In this document: positions 17,278 through 25,264 of the stretch, one piece after another | How the letters are laid out: each line of letters starts with the position of its first letter | Position numbering within the stretch: position 1 is the stretch's first letter | Assembly: GCA_021739625.1 (NCBI GenBank) | Contig: JAIPBJ010000031.1 | Location: forward strand, 1-34,015 | Origin: Flavobacteriales bacterium | GTDB lineage: Bacteria; Bacteroidota; Bacteroidia; UBA10329 | Direction: 5' to 3' | Length of the DNA: 34,015 bases | Notes under the pieces: generated by a model | Databases searched by the model: none | What the model was told of the DNA's origin: nothing | The model's input: only the letters and a program-made list of their open reading frames with translations | Made by a program: the position numbers and the translations under genes

Positions 17278-18993
17278 TTGCGGCACATCATTCTCATACT
17301 CCTTCTGCTCACTTGCACTGGCGCCCTCGCCCAGCAGAAAGGAAAGGCCGTCAAAGGGCTGGGCGTGGAGCAGGAACGGCAGCTCGCAGAGACCTTCTTC
17401 GAGGCCAGCCGTCAGAAGATGCTCGGCAATCTCAAGGAAGCGGCCGTCCTCTTTCACGACTGCGTGAAGATAGACCCCCAACATGCCGCATCCCACTTCG
17501 AACTGGCCAACATCCTCTACAAGACCGAACAGCTCGCAGACGCCCTCCCTTTTGCCCGCAAGGCCCGGCAGTTGGACGTTGACAACGAGTGGTACATTCT
17601 CTTCGAGGCCGATATTCTCATGAATCTGGGCGATGTGGCCAATGCCATTGTCCTTTATCAGCGGCTCATCAAAGGCCATCCCGACAAGCCCGAATACACC
17701 TACGAACTCGCAAACGCCTACCTCTTTGCCGGCAAATTGGACGAGGCCATAAGGACCTACGATCAGATTGAGACCAAGACCGGTGTCTCCGAAGAAATCT
17801 CCATTCAGAAGGAAAAGCTGTATCTCGAAATGGACAAGCTCGACAAGGCCGTGGCCGAGCTCGAAAAGCTCATTGCCGCATTCCCTCACGAGCAGCGATA
17901 TATGGGCATGTTGGCCGAGGTGTATGTGGCCAACGATGACGAGGAAAAGGCATTCAAGGTCTATGAGCGCATGTTGGCCAACGATGCCGATGACCCCATC
18001 CTCCACCTCAATCTGGCGGAGTACTACAAGCGCAAGGGCGATTTCAACCGCTCTTTCTCCGAATTGAAACTGGCCTTTGCCAGCCCGGATCTCAATATCG
18101 ATCAGAAGATCCAGGTGCTCATGTCCTACTATGTCCTCACCGAAAAGGACAAGCGCCTTGTGCCGCAGGCCTTCGAGCTGCTCGACCTCACCATAGCAGC
18201 ACATCCGCAGGATCCCAAAGGATTTGCCATGAAGGCCGATTTCCTCTATCGCGAAAGAAAACTGGAAGAATCGCGCGAGGCGTTCTATCACACCATCAAA
18301 CTCGACAGCGGCCGCTTTGCAGTGTGGAGCCAGCTCATTCAGGTGAGCTACGAACTGGGCGACCACGATGCCATGCTGCGCGACAGCGAGACCGCCCTCG
18401 AACTTTTTCCCAATCAGGGCATCTTCTATCTCTTCAATGGAATAGCACTCAACCAGCACGAAAGGCATCAGGCGGCAGTGGACATCATGACCGAAGGAGA
18501 GATCTTCGTCAAAGGCGATTCCTATCTGCATGTTCAGCTGCTGTCGCTTCTGGGCGACAGCTACAATGCCTTGGGCAGATTTGCCGAATCGGACAGGACG
18601 TTCGAGAAGGCATTGGCCCGCGAACCGAGCAATCCGCTCTTGCTCAACAATTACAGCTACTTTCTTTCGTTGAGAAAGGAGAGCCTCGAAAAGGCCGAGG
18701 AGATGAGCAAGCGCTCCAACCTCCTGCAAATGAATCAATCGTCCTATCTGGACACTTATGCCTGGATACGATATCAGCAAGGGGAATATGCCGATGCACT
18801 CACTTGGATCGACAAGGCCATCGCCAACGGTGGCGACCGCAGCGGCACCATTGTGGAGCACCGTGGCGACATCCTTTTCCGCCTTGGCAGGCAGGACGAG
18901 GCCATGGATGCATGGAAGAAGGCCAAGGAACTGGGCGAGCATTCTGATGCACTGGACAGGAAGATCGGCACAGGGAAACTGGTCGAGGAGTGA
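17278..18993 (+). CDS. Exported tetratricopeptide-repeat (TPR) protein
   Basis: The chosen TTG at 17278, one base after the dut stop, opens a clean signal peptide (L-R-H-I-I-L-I-L-L-L-L-T..., cleavage after GALA). The upstream in-frame ATG at 17209 would lie within dut and add a non-signal segment. The mature protein of roughly 555 residues is almost entirely helical TPR units, about 10-12, with typical motifs such as ANILYKTEQLADALPFARKA, ANAYLFAGKLDEAI and RGDILFRLGRQDEAMDAWKKA. TPR arrays act as protein-protein interaction scaffolds; the partner is unknown. Co-directional, tightly packed neighbours (dut, DUF4292, M23) suggest an operon and a cell-envelope location. Confidence 0.88.
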   Translation: MRHIILILLLLTCTGALAQQKGKAVKGLGVEQERQLAETFFEASRQKMLGNLKEAAVLFHDCVKIDPQHAASHFELANILYKTEQLADALPFARKARQLDVDNEWYILFEADILMNLGDVANAIVLYQRLIKGHPDKPEYTYELANAYLFAGKLDEAIRTYDQIETKTGVSEEISIQKEKLYLEMDKLDKAVAELEKLIAAFPHEQRYMGMLAEVYVANDDEEKAFKVYERMLANDADDPILHLNLAEYYKRKGDFNRSFSELKLAFASPDLNIDQKIQVLMSYYVLTEKDKRLVPQAFELLDLTIAAHPQDPKGFAMKADFLYRERKLEESREAFYHTIKLDSGRFAVWSQLIQVSYELGDHDAMLRDSETALELFPNQGIFYLFNGIALNQHERHQAAVDIMTEGEIFVKGDSYLHVQLLSLLGDSYNALGRFAESDRTFEKALAREPSNPLLLNNYSYFLSLRKESLEKAEEMSKRSNLLQMNQSSYLDTYAWIRYQQGEYADALTWIDKAIANGGDRSGTIVEHRGDILFRLGRQDEAMDAWKKAKELGEHSDALDRKIGTGKLVEE

Positions 18994-18994
18994 T

Positions 18995-19798
18995 ATGGGA
19001 CGGACGGCAATGAGACTTCTCCTTCCGGTGCTGTGCGCCACGCTGCTGTTCTCCTGCAAGGCCAAGGACGTGGTATCGGGCTCCGCACTTCCGGCCCTCA
19101 CAGCACAGGAGATACTTGCAAGGTCGGCCCTCAACCGCCAGTTCGGTGAAATGAGTTCCAAGGTCAACATCAGCTATAAGGTGGGCGAGCAGGGCCAGAG
19201 CTTCAGTGCCCGTGTGCGAATGAAGCAGGACAGCATCATCTGGGTGAGCATCGCCCCGATGTTGGGCATCGAGATGGTGCGGGCCGTCATCACACCCGAC
19301 AGCCTCAAGCTCCTCGACCGATTCGGGAAGCGTTTCTACATCGGCCCTTTCGACCGCCTTGACCAACTGCTGGGCGTGGATCTGAACTTCGCCATGCTGC
19401 AAGCACTCATCACGGGAAACAACATCGACCTTTACGCCATGGAACGCTACGAGTCGCGGCCCGATGCCGTGATGTATATGGTGCAGGTGGCCACCCCAAC
19501 GCGCAGGGAACAGCGCAAAGGGGCGAACATGGTCTCCATCAATCAGCAGACGTGGTTGGAACCCCAGCATTTCACGGTGGCGCGTTCCCTTGTGGTGGCC
19601 GCAGACACCGGTTCATCGCTCGATGCCACCTATCGCAATCCGATGCCAATGGGCAAAGTTCATTTCCCGGAGCGCATGGCCTTTCGCATAGAAGGCAGGC
19701 AACAGGCGCAGGTGGACATGCAGTGGTTCAGGCCGCAGAGCGCATCAGGTCAGGATTTTCCATTCAGCGTTCCCGAAGGTTATGATGCGATCAAATAG
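18995..19798 (+). CDS. DUF4292-family lipoprotein
   Basis: The product is 267 residues from the ATG at 18995, 1 nt after the TPR stop; an in-frame ATG at 19010 (MRLLLPVLC) is an equally good start. A lipoprotein signal ends in LLFSC. The body has the features I associate with DUF4292 (an LolA/LolB-like beta-sheet fold): K-V-N-I-S-Y-K near the start, then D-S-I-I-W-V-S-I-A-P-M-L-G-I-E, followed by D-R-F-G-K-R-F-Y. Family members probably bind hydrophobic molecules or lipoproteins in the periplasm, but no reaction is established. The end overlaps the following M23 gene by 17 nt, which implies translational coupling. Confidence 0.82.
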   Translation: MGRTAMRLLLPVLCATLLFSCKAKDVVSGSALPALTAQEILARSALNRQFGEMSSKVNISYKVGEQGQSFSARVRMKQDSIIWVSIAPMLGIEMVRAVITPDSLKLLDRFGKRFYIGPFDRLDQLLGVDLNFAMLQALITGNNIDLYAMERYESRPDAVMYMVQVATPTRREQRKGANMVSINQQTWLEPQHFTVARSLVVAADTGSSLDATYRNPMPMGKVHFPERMAFRIEGRQQAQVDMQWFRPQSASGQDFPFSVPEGYDAIK

Positions 19799-21011
19799 GC
19801 ATATCGTCCTTATGCTGGTGGTGCTGCTGATGCCCGCAGTGGTTTTCTCCCAGTCGAAGAACGACCTGGAGAAGCAGAAGCAGCAACTGATGCAGGATAT
19901 CAAGTACACCAACAAACTGCTGCAGGACACTGAGAAGAACAAGAAGAAGACCCTCAACGAGCTGACGCTGATGAAGGCCAAGATCGACCAGCGGCAGAGC
20001 CTGATCAACACGGTATCGAGCCAGGCGAAACTGGTCGAGAAGCAGATAGGGGAGACACAGATGATAGTGGTGGCCTTGGAGAACGACCTCAAGAGCCTCA
20101 AGGAGGAATACGGCAAGATGCTCTATCACACCTACCGCAACAAGAACCAGTACGACCGATTGATGTTCATCCTTTCATCTGACGACATCAATCAGGCCTA
20201 CAGGCGAATCAAATACTTCCAGCAATATGCCAAGCATCGGCAGCAACAGGCCGAGGCCATCGAGGCCGTGCAACGGACGCTCAATGCCCGAGGCGATGAA
20301 CTGAGGTCGAAGAGACGGGAGTTCGCTGTGCTGGTGGAAGATACCGAACGGGAGAAACTCAAACTCTCCAGCGAGCGTGAGGATCGCGACAAGCTGGTTC
20401 ACCACCTCCAGGACAAGGAGAAGGAGTTGCGTGCAGAACTGAAGAAGAAGGACCGCGAGGCGAAGAAATTGGAATCGGCCATTGCGCGCATCATCGAGGA
20501 GGAGATTCGCAAGGCCAAGGTCAAGGCAGAGAAGACCGACACCAAGGTCACCAAGTCGGGATTTGCCCTGACCCCCGAAGAGATGACGCTCTCCAACAGT
20601 TTTGTGGAGAACCGCGCCAAGCTGCCGTGGCCGTCAGAGCGGGGCGTCATCACCTCCACCTTCGGAGAGCATGCGCATCCCACGCTCCGCGACATCAAGA
20701 CCGTGAACAACGGGATCGATATTTCCACCGAGGAGGGAACCAAGGCAAGGGCGGTATTCGAGGGAACGGTCTCTGCGGTCATTGCCATTCCGGGTGCCCA
20801 CAAGGCGGTGATCATGCGGCATGGCGAATACCTCACGGTCTATTCCAACCTCGAGAACGTGGAGGTGAAGATGGGCGACAAGGTGGCGGTGAAGCAGCCC
20901 CTCGGCACGGTGGTCACCGACCGCGAGGAGAACCACACCCTGCTTCACTTCGAGCTTTGGAAAGGGGCTGAAAAGCAGAACCCCGCGCTATGGATTGCGA
21001 AGCAGAAATAA
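19782..21011 (+). CDS. EnvC-like murein hydrolase activator (degenerate M23/LytM protein)
   Basis: The 409-residue protein has a signal peptide (R-H-I-V-L-M-L-V-V-L-L-M-P-A-V-V-F-S), a long coiled coil to about residue 260 and a C-terminal LytM domain (G-V-I-T-S-T-F-G, then G-I-D-I, H-G-E-Y-L-T-V-Y-S-N-L, L-H-F-E-L-W). Active M23 peptidases bind zinc through H-x3-D and H-x-H. Here the first His is Asn309 (D313 remains) and the first His of the second motif is Leu387 (H389 remains). It therefore probably lacks peptidase activity and, like E. coli EnvC, activates a partner amidase during septum cleavage. ATGs at 19782 and 19785 are both possible starts. Confidence 0.88.
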   Translation: MMRSNRHIVLMLVVLLMPAVVFSQSKNDLEKQKQQLMQDIKYTNKLLQDTEKNKKKTLNELTLMKAKIDQRQSLINTVSSQAKLVEKQIGETQMIVVALENDLKSLKEEYGKMLYHTYRNKNQYDRLMFILSSDDINQAYRRIKYFQQYAKHRQQQAEAIEAVQRTLNARGDELRSKRREFAVLVEDTEREKLKLSSEREDRDKLVHHLQDKEKELRAELKKKDREAKKLESAIARIIEEEIRKAKVKAEKTDTKVTKSGFALTPEEMTLSNSFVENRAKLPWPSERGVITSTFGEHAHPTLRDIKTVNNGIDISTEEGTKARAVFEGTVSAVIAIPGAHKAVIMRHGEYLTVYSNLENVEVKMGDKVAVKQPLGTVVTDREENHTLLHFELWKGAEKQNPALWIAKQK

Positions 21012-21071
21012 GTCGCTATTGCCGTTCCGGTGATGCGTATCAGCGCACAGGTGTTCTGATTCTCCCCGGAA

Positions 21072-21091
21072 GTGTGGAGCTGATTCCACAC
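21072..21091 (+). promoter_or_regulatory. Perfect inverted repeat, candidate upstream activator site
   Basis: GTGTGGA (21072-21078), 6-nt spacer, TCCACAC (21085-21091). The right half TTCCACACA recurs in two other upstream regions of this island (23562-23570 and 25455-25463). It lies 109 nt before a TGGCAC element, a typical distance for NtrC-family enhancer sites. The nearest such regulator is encoded at 22167-23525. No T-run follows, so it is less likely to be the terminator of the M23 gene. Confidence 0.45.
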
Positions 21092-21192
21092 ATTGTCGGA
21101 GCATAAGAGGAATCCCCAACTTATAGTGGTTCTCTTCAATGAATTGAAAAACAGGTTCTTGATATTGATATTGGGCTTGTGCCGATAGAAAG

Positions 21193-21246
21193 TGGCACGG
21201 TTTCCTCAATAGGGCCAGCAGTTCTAACCCTTAAAACTTGGAAATC
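21193..21246 (+). promoter_or_regulatory. TGGCAC element plus shared leader before the DUF4382 gene
   Basis: TGGCAC at 21193 resembles the -24 half of a sigma54 promoter, but the expected GC twelve bases on is TC. Exactly 32 nt further is TAACCC, part of the leader TCTAACCCTTAAAA, followed by TTGGAAATC and the ATG at 21247. The same TGGCAC-to-TAACCC distance occurs before the gene at 25593. The leader recurs before five genes in the window. Confidence 0.5.
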
Positions 21247-22110
21247 ATGAAAAAGCCAATTGCAAGTCTGATAGTGGCGATTGCCGCGGTGGTGTCGTTC
21301 ACGGCCTGCGACAAGCAGGAAACCAATGATGGGATGGGCGGAGCTCTCACCGTGAAGATGACGGACGCTCCAGGCGATTACGCAGCCCTCAATGTGGAGA
21401 TTGCCAAGGTGGATGTCTATTCCGAGAGCTCCGGATGGGTGACCATCAGCAATGAGTCGCGCATCGTCAATGTGCTGGAACTTACCAACGGGGCAGAGAC
21501 CACGTTGGCCCACAGTTCAAGTCTGGAGGCCGGGGTCTATACCAAGGCAAAGGTGTTCTTCGGAACGGCCAATAGTGTTCAGATCCAGAGCGGTGGTCAA
21601 TTCCACTCGTTGGATATGGGTGCCGAGGGTTCCGTGATCATTGATATCAATGCCGAGGTGCAGGCAGAGGCAGAGGCACAGGCCGCTGCCGAGGTGCTCC
21701 TCGACTTCAATGTGGCGCAATCTGTGGCTGAGGTCAATGGTGTGTTCACGCTTCATCCCACGGTCACTGAGATTGACGACCCCGAAACAGGCGTGAGCGG
21801 TCAGGTACACGGTGTGGCCATCGCAGCGGTGATCCTTTCCAGCGGCAACCTGAGCTACAGCGGCTACACCGATGCCAGCGGCAACTTCCTCATCCGTGGT
21901 CTGGCGGCCGGCACATACTCGCTGACCATCCAAGGCCAGTCCGATCTGAGCGCAGGTCTTGAGGGTGCTATCGGTGGCGGCATCGGACTCATAGGCGTGG
22001 CGCAGGGCGGAGCAAATGCCGGTGTTGGAGCACTGCTGACAGCCACTTATCCCAATGTGGTCATCGTAGAAGGTCAGATCGTCTCCATGGGGTCGATCAC
22101 CCTCCAGTAA
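21247..22110 (+). CDS. DUF4382 lipoprotein with carboxypeptidase-regulatory-like domain
   Basis: The 287-residue product starts at 21247, set by the shared leader motif. A lipoprotein signal ends in the lipobox FTAC at residue 21, and an acidic spacer follows. Residues about 30-180 match DUF4382: a L-T-V-K-M-T-D-A-P-G-D-Y start, V-N-V-L-E-L-T-N-G, and a later V-F-T-L-H-P-T. An Ala/Glu/Gln-rich stretch (about 138-150) interrupts this domain. The rest (V-S-G-Q-V-H-G, D-A-S-G-N-F-L-I-R-G-L-A-A-G-T-Y-S-L) is a beta-sandwich of the carboxypeptidase regulatory type. Both domains are common in surface lipoproteins; their role is unknown. Its promoter elements resemble those of 23718 and 25593, implying co-regulation. 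Confidence 0.85.
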   Translation: MKKPIASLIVAIAAVVSFTACDKQETNDGMGGALTVKMTDAPGDYAALNVEIAKVDVYSESSGWVTISNESRIVNVLELTNGAETTLAHSSSLEAGVYTKAKVFFGTANSVQIQSGGQFHSLDMGAEGSVIIDINAEVQAEAEAQAAAEVLLDFNVAQSVAEVNGVFTLHPTVTEIDDPETGVSGQVHGVAIAAVILSSGNLSYSGYTDASGNFLIRGLAAGTYSLTIQGQSDLSAGLEGAIGGGIGLIGVAQGGANAGVGALLTATYPNVVIVEGQIVSMGSITLQ

Positions 22111-22131
22111 TGAAAAGTCCCGTGGTCGGGT

Positions 22132-22160
22132 AGAAGGGGGAGCGCAGTGCTCCCCCTTCT
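22132..22160. terminator. Intrinsic terminator between two convergent genes
   Basis: A perfect 12-bp stem, AGAAGGGGGAGC with GCTCCCCCTTCT, around a 5-nt loop, lies between the stop of the DUF4382 gene (22110) and the stop of the minus-strand regulator gene (22167). The plus strand continues TTGT. Being nearly symmetrical, it probably serves both directions. Confidence 0.82.
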
Positions 22161-22166
22161 TTGTGC

Positions 22167-23525
22167 TTAGATGAGTCCGTACTGGTTCATCTTGTTGTAG
22201 AGCGTCTTGCGGTCCACTTTCAAGCGTTTGGCCGTGTCGCTCTTGTTGAAATTGGTCTCGCGCAGCACCTGGAGGATGGCCTTCTTCTCCGCCTCCTCCA
22301 CCACAGATTTCAGATCCACGATCGCTCCGTTGACTGTCGATTCGGGTTTCAGGCTTGCATGATTGCCGAATATGATCTCTGTAGGGATGCACTCCACACT
22401 GATCTCATCCGAATTGGCCAGCAGCACCGCCCGTTTCACCACATTCTTCAGCTCGCGGATGTTGCCATGCCAGTAATAGTTGCGCAGCTTCTCGTAAGTG
22501 ATCTCATCCACGCGCTTCACCTGCTTGCCCAGCGATTCATTGGCCAGTTTGAGGAAATGGTCCACATAAATGGTGATGTCCTGTTTCCTTTCGCGCAGCG
22601 GGTCTATGATAATGGCGAATTCGTTCAGGCGATGGAAAAGGTCTTCCCTGAACCTGCCCTGCCTCACCGCCTCCTGCAGGTCCTCGTTGGTCGCCACAAT
22701 GAGCCTCACGTCAATGTCGATATCTCTGTCGCCACCCACCTTGCGCACCTTGCGTTCCTGAAGCACACGTAGCAGTTTCACCTGATTCTCGTAGGTCAGA
22801 TTGCCGATCTCGTCAAGGAAGAGCGTGCCACCGTTGGCCAGCTCGAACTGTCCCTTCTTGTCCTGCAATGCGCCAGTGAAAGCCCCTTTCACATGACCGA
22901 ACAGCTCGCTGCCCGCAAGTTCTTCCGTTAGCGAGCCGCAGTCGATGGCCACGAATTGTTTCGCGCCCCTTTGGCTCCGCTCGTGGATGGCGTTCGCAAC
23001 GAACTCCTTGCCCGTTCCGCTCTCGCCTTCAATGATCACGGTCATGTCGGTAGGAGCCACCAGTTCGATGTTCTTCAACATTCGCTTTGACTGCGGGCTG
23101 CTTCCCCACACATAGCCTGTCCCATTGGACTTCTCCTTCTTGGGAGGCTGTGAAGAGAGTCCACGCGAACTGAGCGCATCCTTCACCAGACTGAACATCT
23201 CCTGATGGTGGATGGGCTTGGTAATGTAATCCAGCGCGCCCAGCCTGATGCAGCGGATTGAGGTCTTCACATCCGCATAAGCGGTCATGATGATGATAGG
23301 CGTATCGGGTTGCAGGCGTTTCATTCTGGGGATGAGTTCGATACCGTCAAAGTCGGGCAGACGGTAGTCGCACAGCACCAGGCCGTATTCGGTCTTCTCC
23401 AGATGCTTGAGACCTGACGCTCCCGAATAGGCCTCATCGGTCTCAAATTTCTCCCGCTTCAAATAGTTGGAAAGCAGGCTGCACATCTCTGTGCTGTCGT
23501 CAATAATTAGAATGCGCTGGAGCAT
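22167..23525 (-). CDS. NtrC-type sigma54-dependent response regulator
   Basis: The 452-residue protein has three full domains. The receiver (1-120) has D9/D10, phospho-acceptor D53, T81 and K103. The AAA+ sigma54-activation domain has Walker A G-E-S-G-T-G-K-E, the intact sigma54-contact loop G-A-F-T-G-A and Walker B G-T-L-F-L-D-E. The Fis-type helix-turn-helix lies at the C-terminus (A-K-R-L-K-V-D-R-K-T-L-Y-N-K). It should bind enhancer-like DNA sites and drive RNA polymerase-sigma54 after phosphorylation by a kinase. The start at 23525 is chosen because the receiver fold begins there (MLQRILIIDD); the upstream frame has no conserved content. No cognate kinase is adjacent; the nearest ones are at 29275-33619. 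It is divergent from 23718, with a TTCCACACA site in between. Confidence 0.95.
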   Translation of the reverse strand: MLQRILIIDDSTEMCSLLSNYLKREKFETDEAYSGASGLKHLEKTEYGLVLCDYRLPDFDGIELIPRMKRLQPDTPIIIMTAYADVKTSIRCIRLGALDYITKPIHHQEMFSLVKDALSSRGLSSQPPKKEKSNGTGYVWGSSPQSKRMLKNIELVAPTDMTVIIEGESGTGKEFVANAIHERSQRGAKQFVAIDCGSLTEELAGSELFGHVKGAFTGALQDKKGQFELANGGTLFLDEIGNLTYENQVKLLRVLQERKVRKVGGDRDIDIDVRLIVATNEDLQEAVRQGRFREDLFHRLNEFAIIIDPLRERKQDITIYVDHFLKLANESLGKQVKRVDEITYEKLRNYYWHGNIRELKNVVKRAVLLANSDEISVECIPTEIIFGNHASLKPESTVNGAIVDLKSVVEEAEKKAILQVLRETNFNKSDTAKRLKVDRKTLYNKMNQYGLI

Positions 23526-23558
23526 GAGTGGGGAATTTCTGTCGGGCAAACGTAGAGA

Positions 23559-23717
23559 AATTTCCACACACACGGGTTGACCAATAAATTCGACTGGAAT
23601 ATAAAGCGTTGAAATACAGCAGACAATGAATGGTTTCTCGCCTTGGCACACTTGTTCCTAACGTCTTGGCATCAGGAAATCGGAACAATCAAGTCTAACC
23701 CTTAAAAACTGGAAATC
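23559..23717 (+). promoter_or_regulatory. Regulatory region of the gene at 23718: TTCCACACA site, TGGCAC element, shared leader
   Basis: AATTTCCACACA lies at 23559-23570, TGGCAC at 23644 (82 nt from the TTCCACA core), and the leader TCTAACCCTTAAAAA directly before TGGAAATC and the ATG at 23718. A second TGGCA-like site at 23667 is 29 nt before TAACCC. The TTCCACACA site is also 34 nt upstream of the divergent regulator's ATG, so self-regulation is possible. The sigma54 -12 GC is not present (CC instead). Confidence 0.45.
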
Positions 23718-24353
23718 ATGAAACAGGACATTCAAATGACCGTGATGGCATTCGCTGTGATAGCGGGGCTTTTCCTCTTCCAGCAATGCACCGAGACCGT
23801 ATTCAAGAAAAAGCAGGCCGAGCAAAGGGCGATCACCGCAGAGGTGGCACTGCCCGCAGACCTTCCTGCGGAATGGACAGAGGACTGTCCTCCGGCCAAA
23901 AGCGAAGCTCTGAAAACCGCAGAGGCCGAGAAAGAAGGCATCAAAGCGGTGAACGCGGACTTCAAGCAGGCCTTCGGAACCCTTGGTGACCATATAGGCA
24001 CACAATGGAACAAGATCGACAGGTCGGCCGTGGTCAACGACATGAAGGTGCAGGCCAATCAACTGGCAAGGCGCATCGACCGTTTGGAGAAAAAGATCAC
24101 CAAGGATTATGGCGAACATCAGGCAAAGGCCGAGACGCTTCCATTGCGTCAGCTGCACAGTGATCTGCTCGATCAGATCGCAGCGGCAGAACAGGCTGAT
24201 GCACGCGACTGGAGCGAAATGCGCGCAGACCAGCGGTTCTCCTTCAAATTCCTCCGCGATGACCTCCGCGATGAGCTTGCTCTGACAGAGGAACTTCTGG
24301 ACGAAGGACTCCAGAATGGATCGGAACCGCAGCTGGCCTCCAGTGGCAAATGA
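23718..24353 (+). CDS. Unrecognised protein with N-terminal membrane anchor
   Basis: The 211-residue protein has one hydrophobic segment at residues 7-23 (M-T-V-M-A-F-A-V-I-A-G-L-F-L-F-Q-Q). Cys24 follows, but the preceding F-Q-Q is a poor lipobox, so an uncleaved inner-membrane anchor is more likely. The remainder is Ala/Glu/Lys/Asp-rich and mostly helical, probably exposed to the periplasm, with some coiled-coil character. No domain was recognised and no function can be assigned. Its leader is nearly identical to those of the neighbouring envelope genes, and it is divergent from the NtrC-type regulator gene, so it may be a target of that regulator. A hairpin at 24367-24404 separates it from the next gene. 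Confidence 0.75.
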   Translation: MKQDIQMTVMAFAVIAGLFLFQQCTETVFKKKQAEQRAITAEVALPADLPAEWTEDCPPAKSEALKTAEAEKEGIKAVNADFKQAFGTLGDHIGTQWNKIDRSAVVNDMKVQANQLARRIDRLEKKITKDYGEHQAKAETLPLRQLHSDLLDQIAAAEQADARDWSEMRADQRFSFKFLRDDLRDELALTEELLDEGLQNGSEPQLASSGK

Positions 24354-24366
24354 TCTGACCGATCGC

Positions 24367-24404
24367 GGGGCGGTGTCCGACAATGAGTAAAAGGCCACCG
24401 CCCC
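24367..24404 (+). terminator. Hairpin after the gene at 23718, probable terminator
   Basis: GGGGCGGTG (24367-24375) pairs perfectly with CACCGCCCC (24396-24404) around a 20-nt loop, with a further CC/GG pair after one mismatch. There is no T-run, so read-through into the OmpA gene is possible. Confidence 0.5.
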
Positions 24405-24426
24405 TGCATCGGGACAACACAAGTAC

Positions 24427-24448
24427 TGACCAACAAAACCTGGAAATC
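24427..24448 (+). promoter_or_regulatory. Divergent copy of the shared leader before the OmpA-family gene
   Basis: CTGACCAACAAAACC followed by TGGAAATC and the ATG at 24449. The second half is identical to the leaders before 21247, 23718 and 27703, while the first half is diverged. No TGGCAC or TTCCACACA lies between the previous stop and this site, so this gene may depend on read-through. Confidence 0.5.
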
Positions 24449-25264
24449 ATGATACCCTTGAGCAGAGTGACCGCCATGATGATAGTAGTAGGACTGCAGA
24501 TGAGTTCCTGCGTATCGTCCAAGAAATACAACGAACTGCTGGGCACTTCAGAACGGTCGGAGAGGCGATATGAGAGCCTCCTTGAAGAGCACGGAAAGTT
24601 GCAACAGCACCACGAAGCAATGAAATTGGACAAGCTGACACTGGAGCAGGCCAATAGCGAAGTACTCGCTCGTAAGCAGCGCGAACTGGCCGAGAAGGAA
24701 CTTGCCTTGGCCGATCAGGAGAAGGCACTGGAAGACCTCCGTGCCCTGCAACAGGCCCAACGCGATGCGATGGCCGCGCTGAGACAGGAGGTGTGCAGCG
24801 CACTCAAGTGTTTTTCTCCGGATGAGCTTCAGGTCGATGTGCGCGAGGGCAAACTCTATGTCTCCATGTCCGACAAGCTGCTGTTCCCTTCTGGCAGTGA
24901 TGCGCTGAACGAGCGTGGGGCCATGGCCATCGAGATGCTGTCGGCCGTGCTGTCCAACAGCGATCTGGAGATCGTGGTGGAAGGCCACACGGACAATGTG
25001 CCGATCCACAGTGAACGCAACCGCGACAACTGGGATCTGAGCGTACACCGCGCCACCACCGTGACCCGACACATGATGGACAACGGTATCCAACCGGAGC
25101 GCATCATTGCAGGTGGCCGTGGGGAGCACAGGCCTGTGGCAGACAACAGCGTGGCCGATGGACGGAAGCTGAACCGCAGAACAGAGATCGTGCTCGCTCC
25201 GAAGCTCGACCGTCTGTGGAAGCTGACCGAAGACAATAGCAATGGCCGCACGGCAAGCAGATAA
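24449..25264 (+). CDS. OmpA-family lipoprotein, peptidoglycan-binding
   Basis: The 271-residue protein starts at 24449, as the shared leader shows. A short lipoprotein signal ends in the lipobox MSSC, then a coiled coil (about residues 25-115). The C-terminal OmpA/MotB-like domain has L-L-F-P-S-G-S-D-A-L, V-E-G-H-T-D-N-V-P-I, L-S-V-H-R-A, then G-G-R-G-E-H-R-P-V and L-N-R-R-T-E-I-V. These include the Asp and Arg that bind the diaminopimelate side chain in peptidoglycan. The protein should anchor the outer membrane to the cell wall. Its size and layout resemble Pal/OmpA lipoproteins with an added coiled-coil spacer. It is flanked by hairpin terminators. Confidence 0.92.
   Translation: MIPLSRVTAMMIVVGLQMSSCVSSKKYNELLGTSERSERRYESLLEEHGKLQQHHEAMKLDKLTLEQANSEVLARKQRELAEKELALADQEKALEDLRALQQAQRDAMAALRQEVCSALKCFSPDELQVDVREGKLYVSMSDKLLFPSGSDALNERGAMAIEMLSAVLSNSDLEIVVEGHTDNVPIHSERNRDNWDLSVHRATTVTRHMMDNGIQPERIIAGGRGEHRPVADNSVADGRKLNRRTEIVLAPKLDRLWKLTEDNSNGRTASR

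Noticed and set aside
17179-19170. 663-codon minus-strand open frame opposite the TPR gene
   Set aside because: It is antisense to a protein with clear TPR motifs and signal peptide; long antisense frames arise from the codon bias here.
23526-23651. Longer N-terminus for the NtrC-type regulator
   Set aside because: The receiver fold begins at 23525; the extension has no conserved content and would cover the TTCCACACA site and part of the TGGCAC element.
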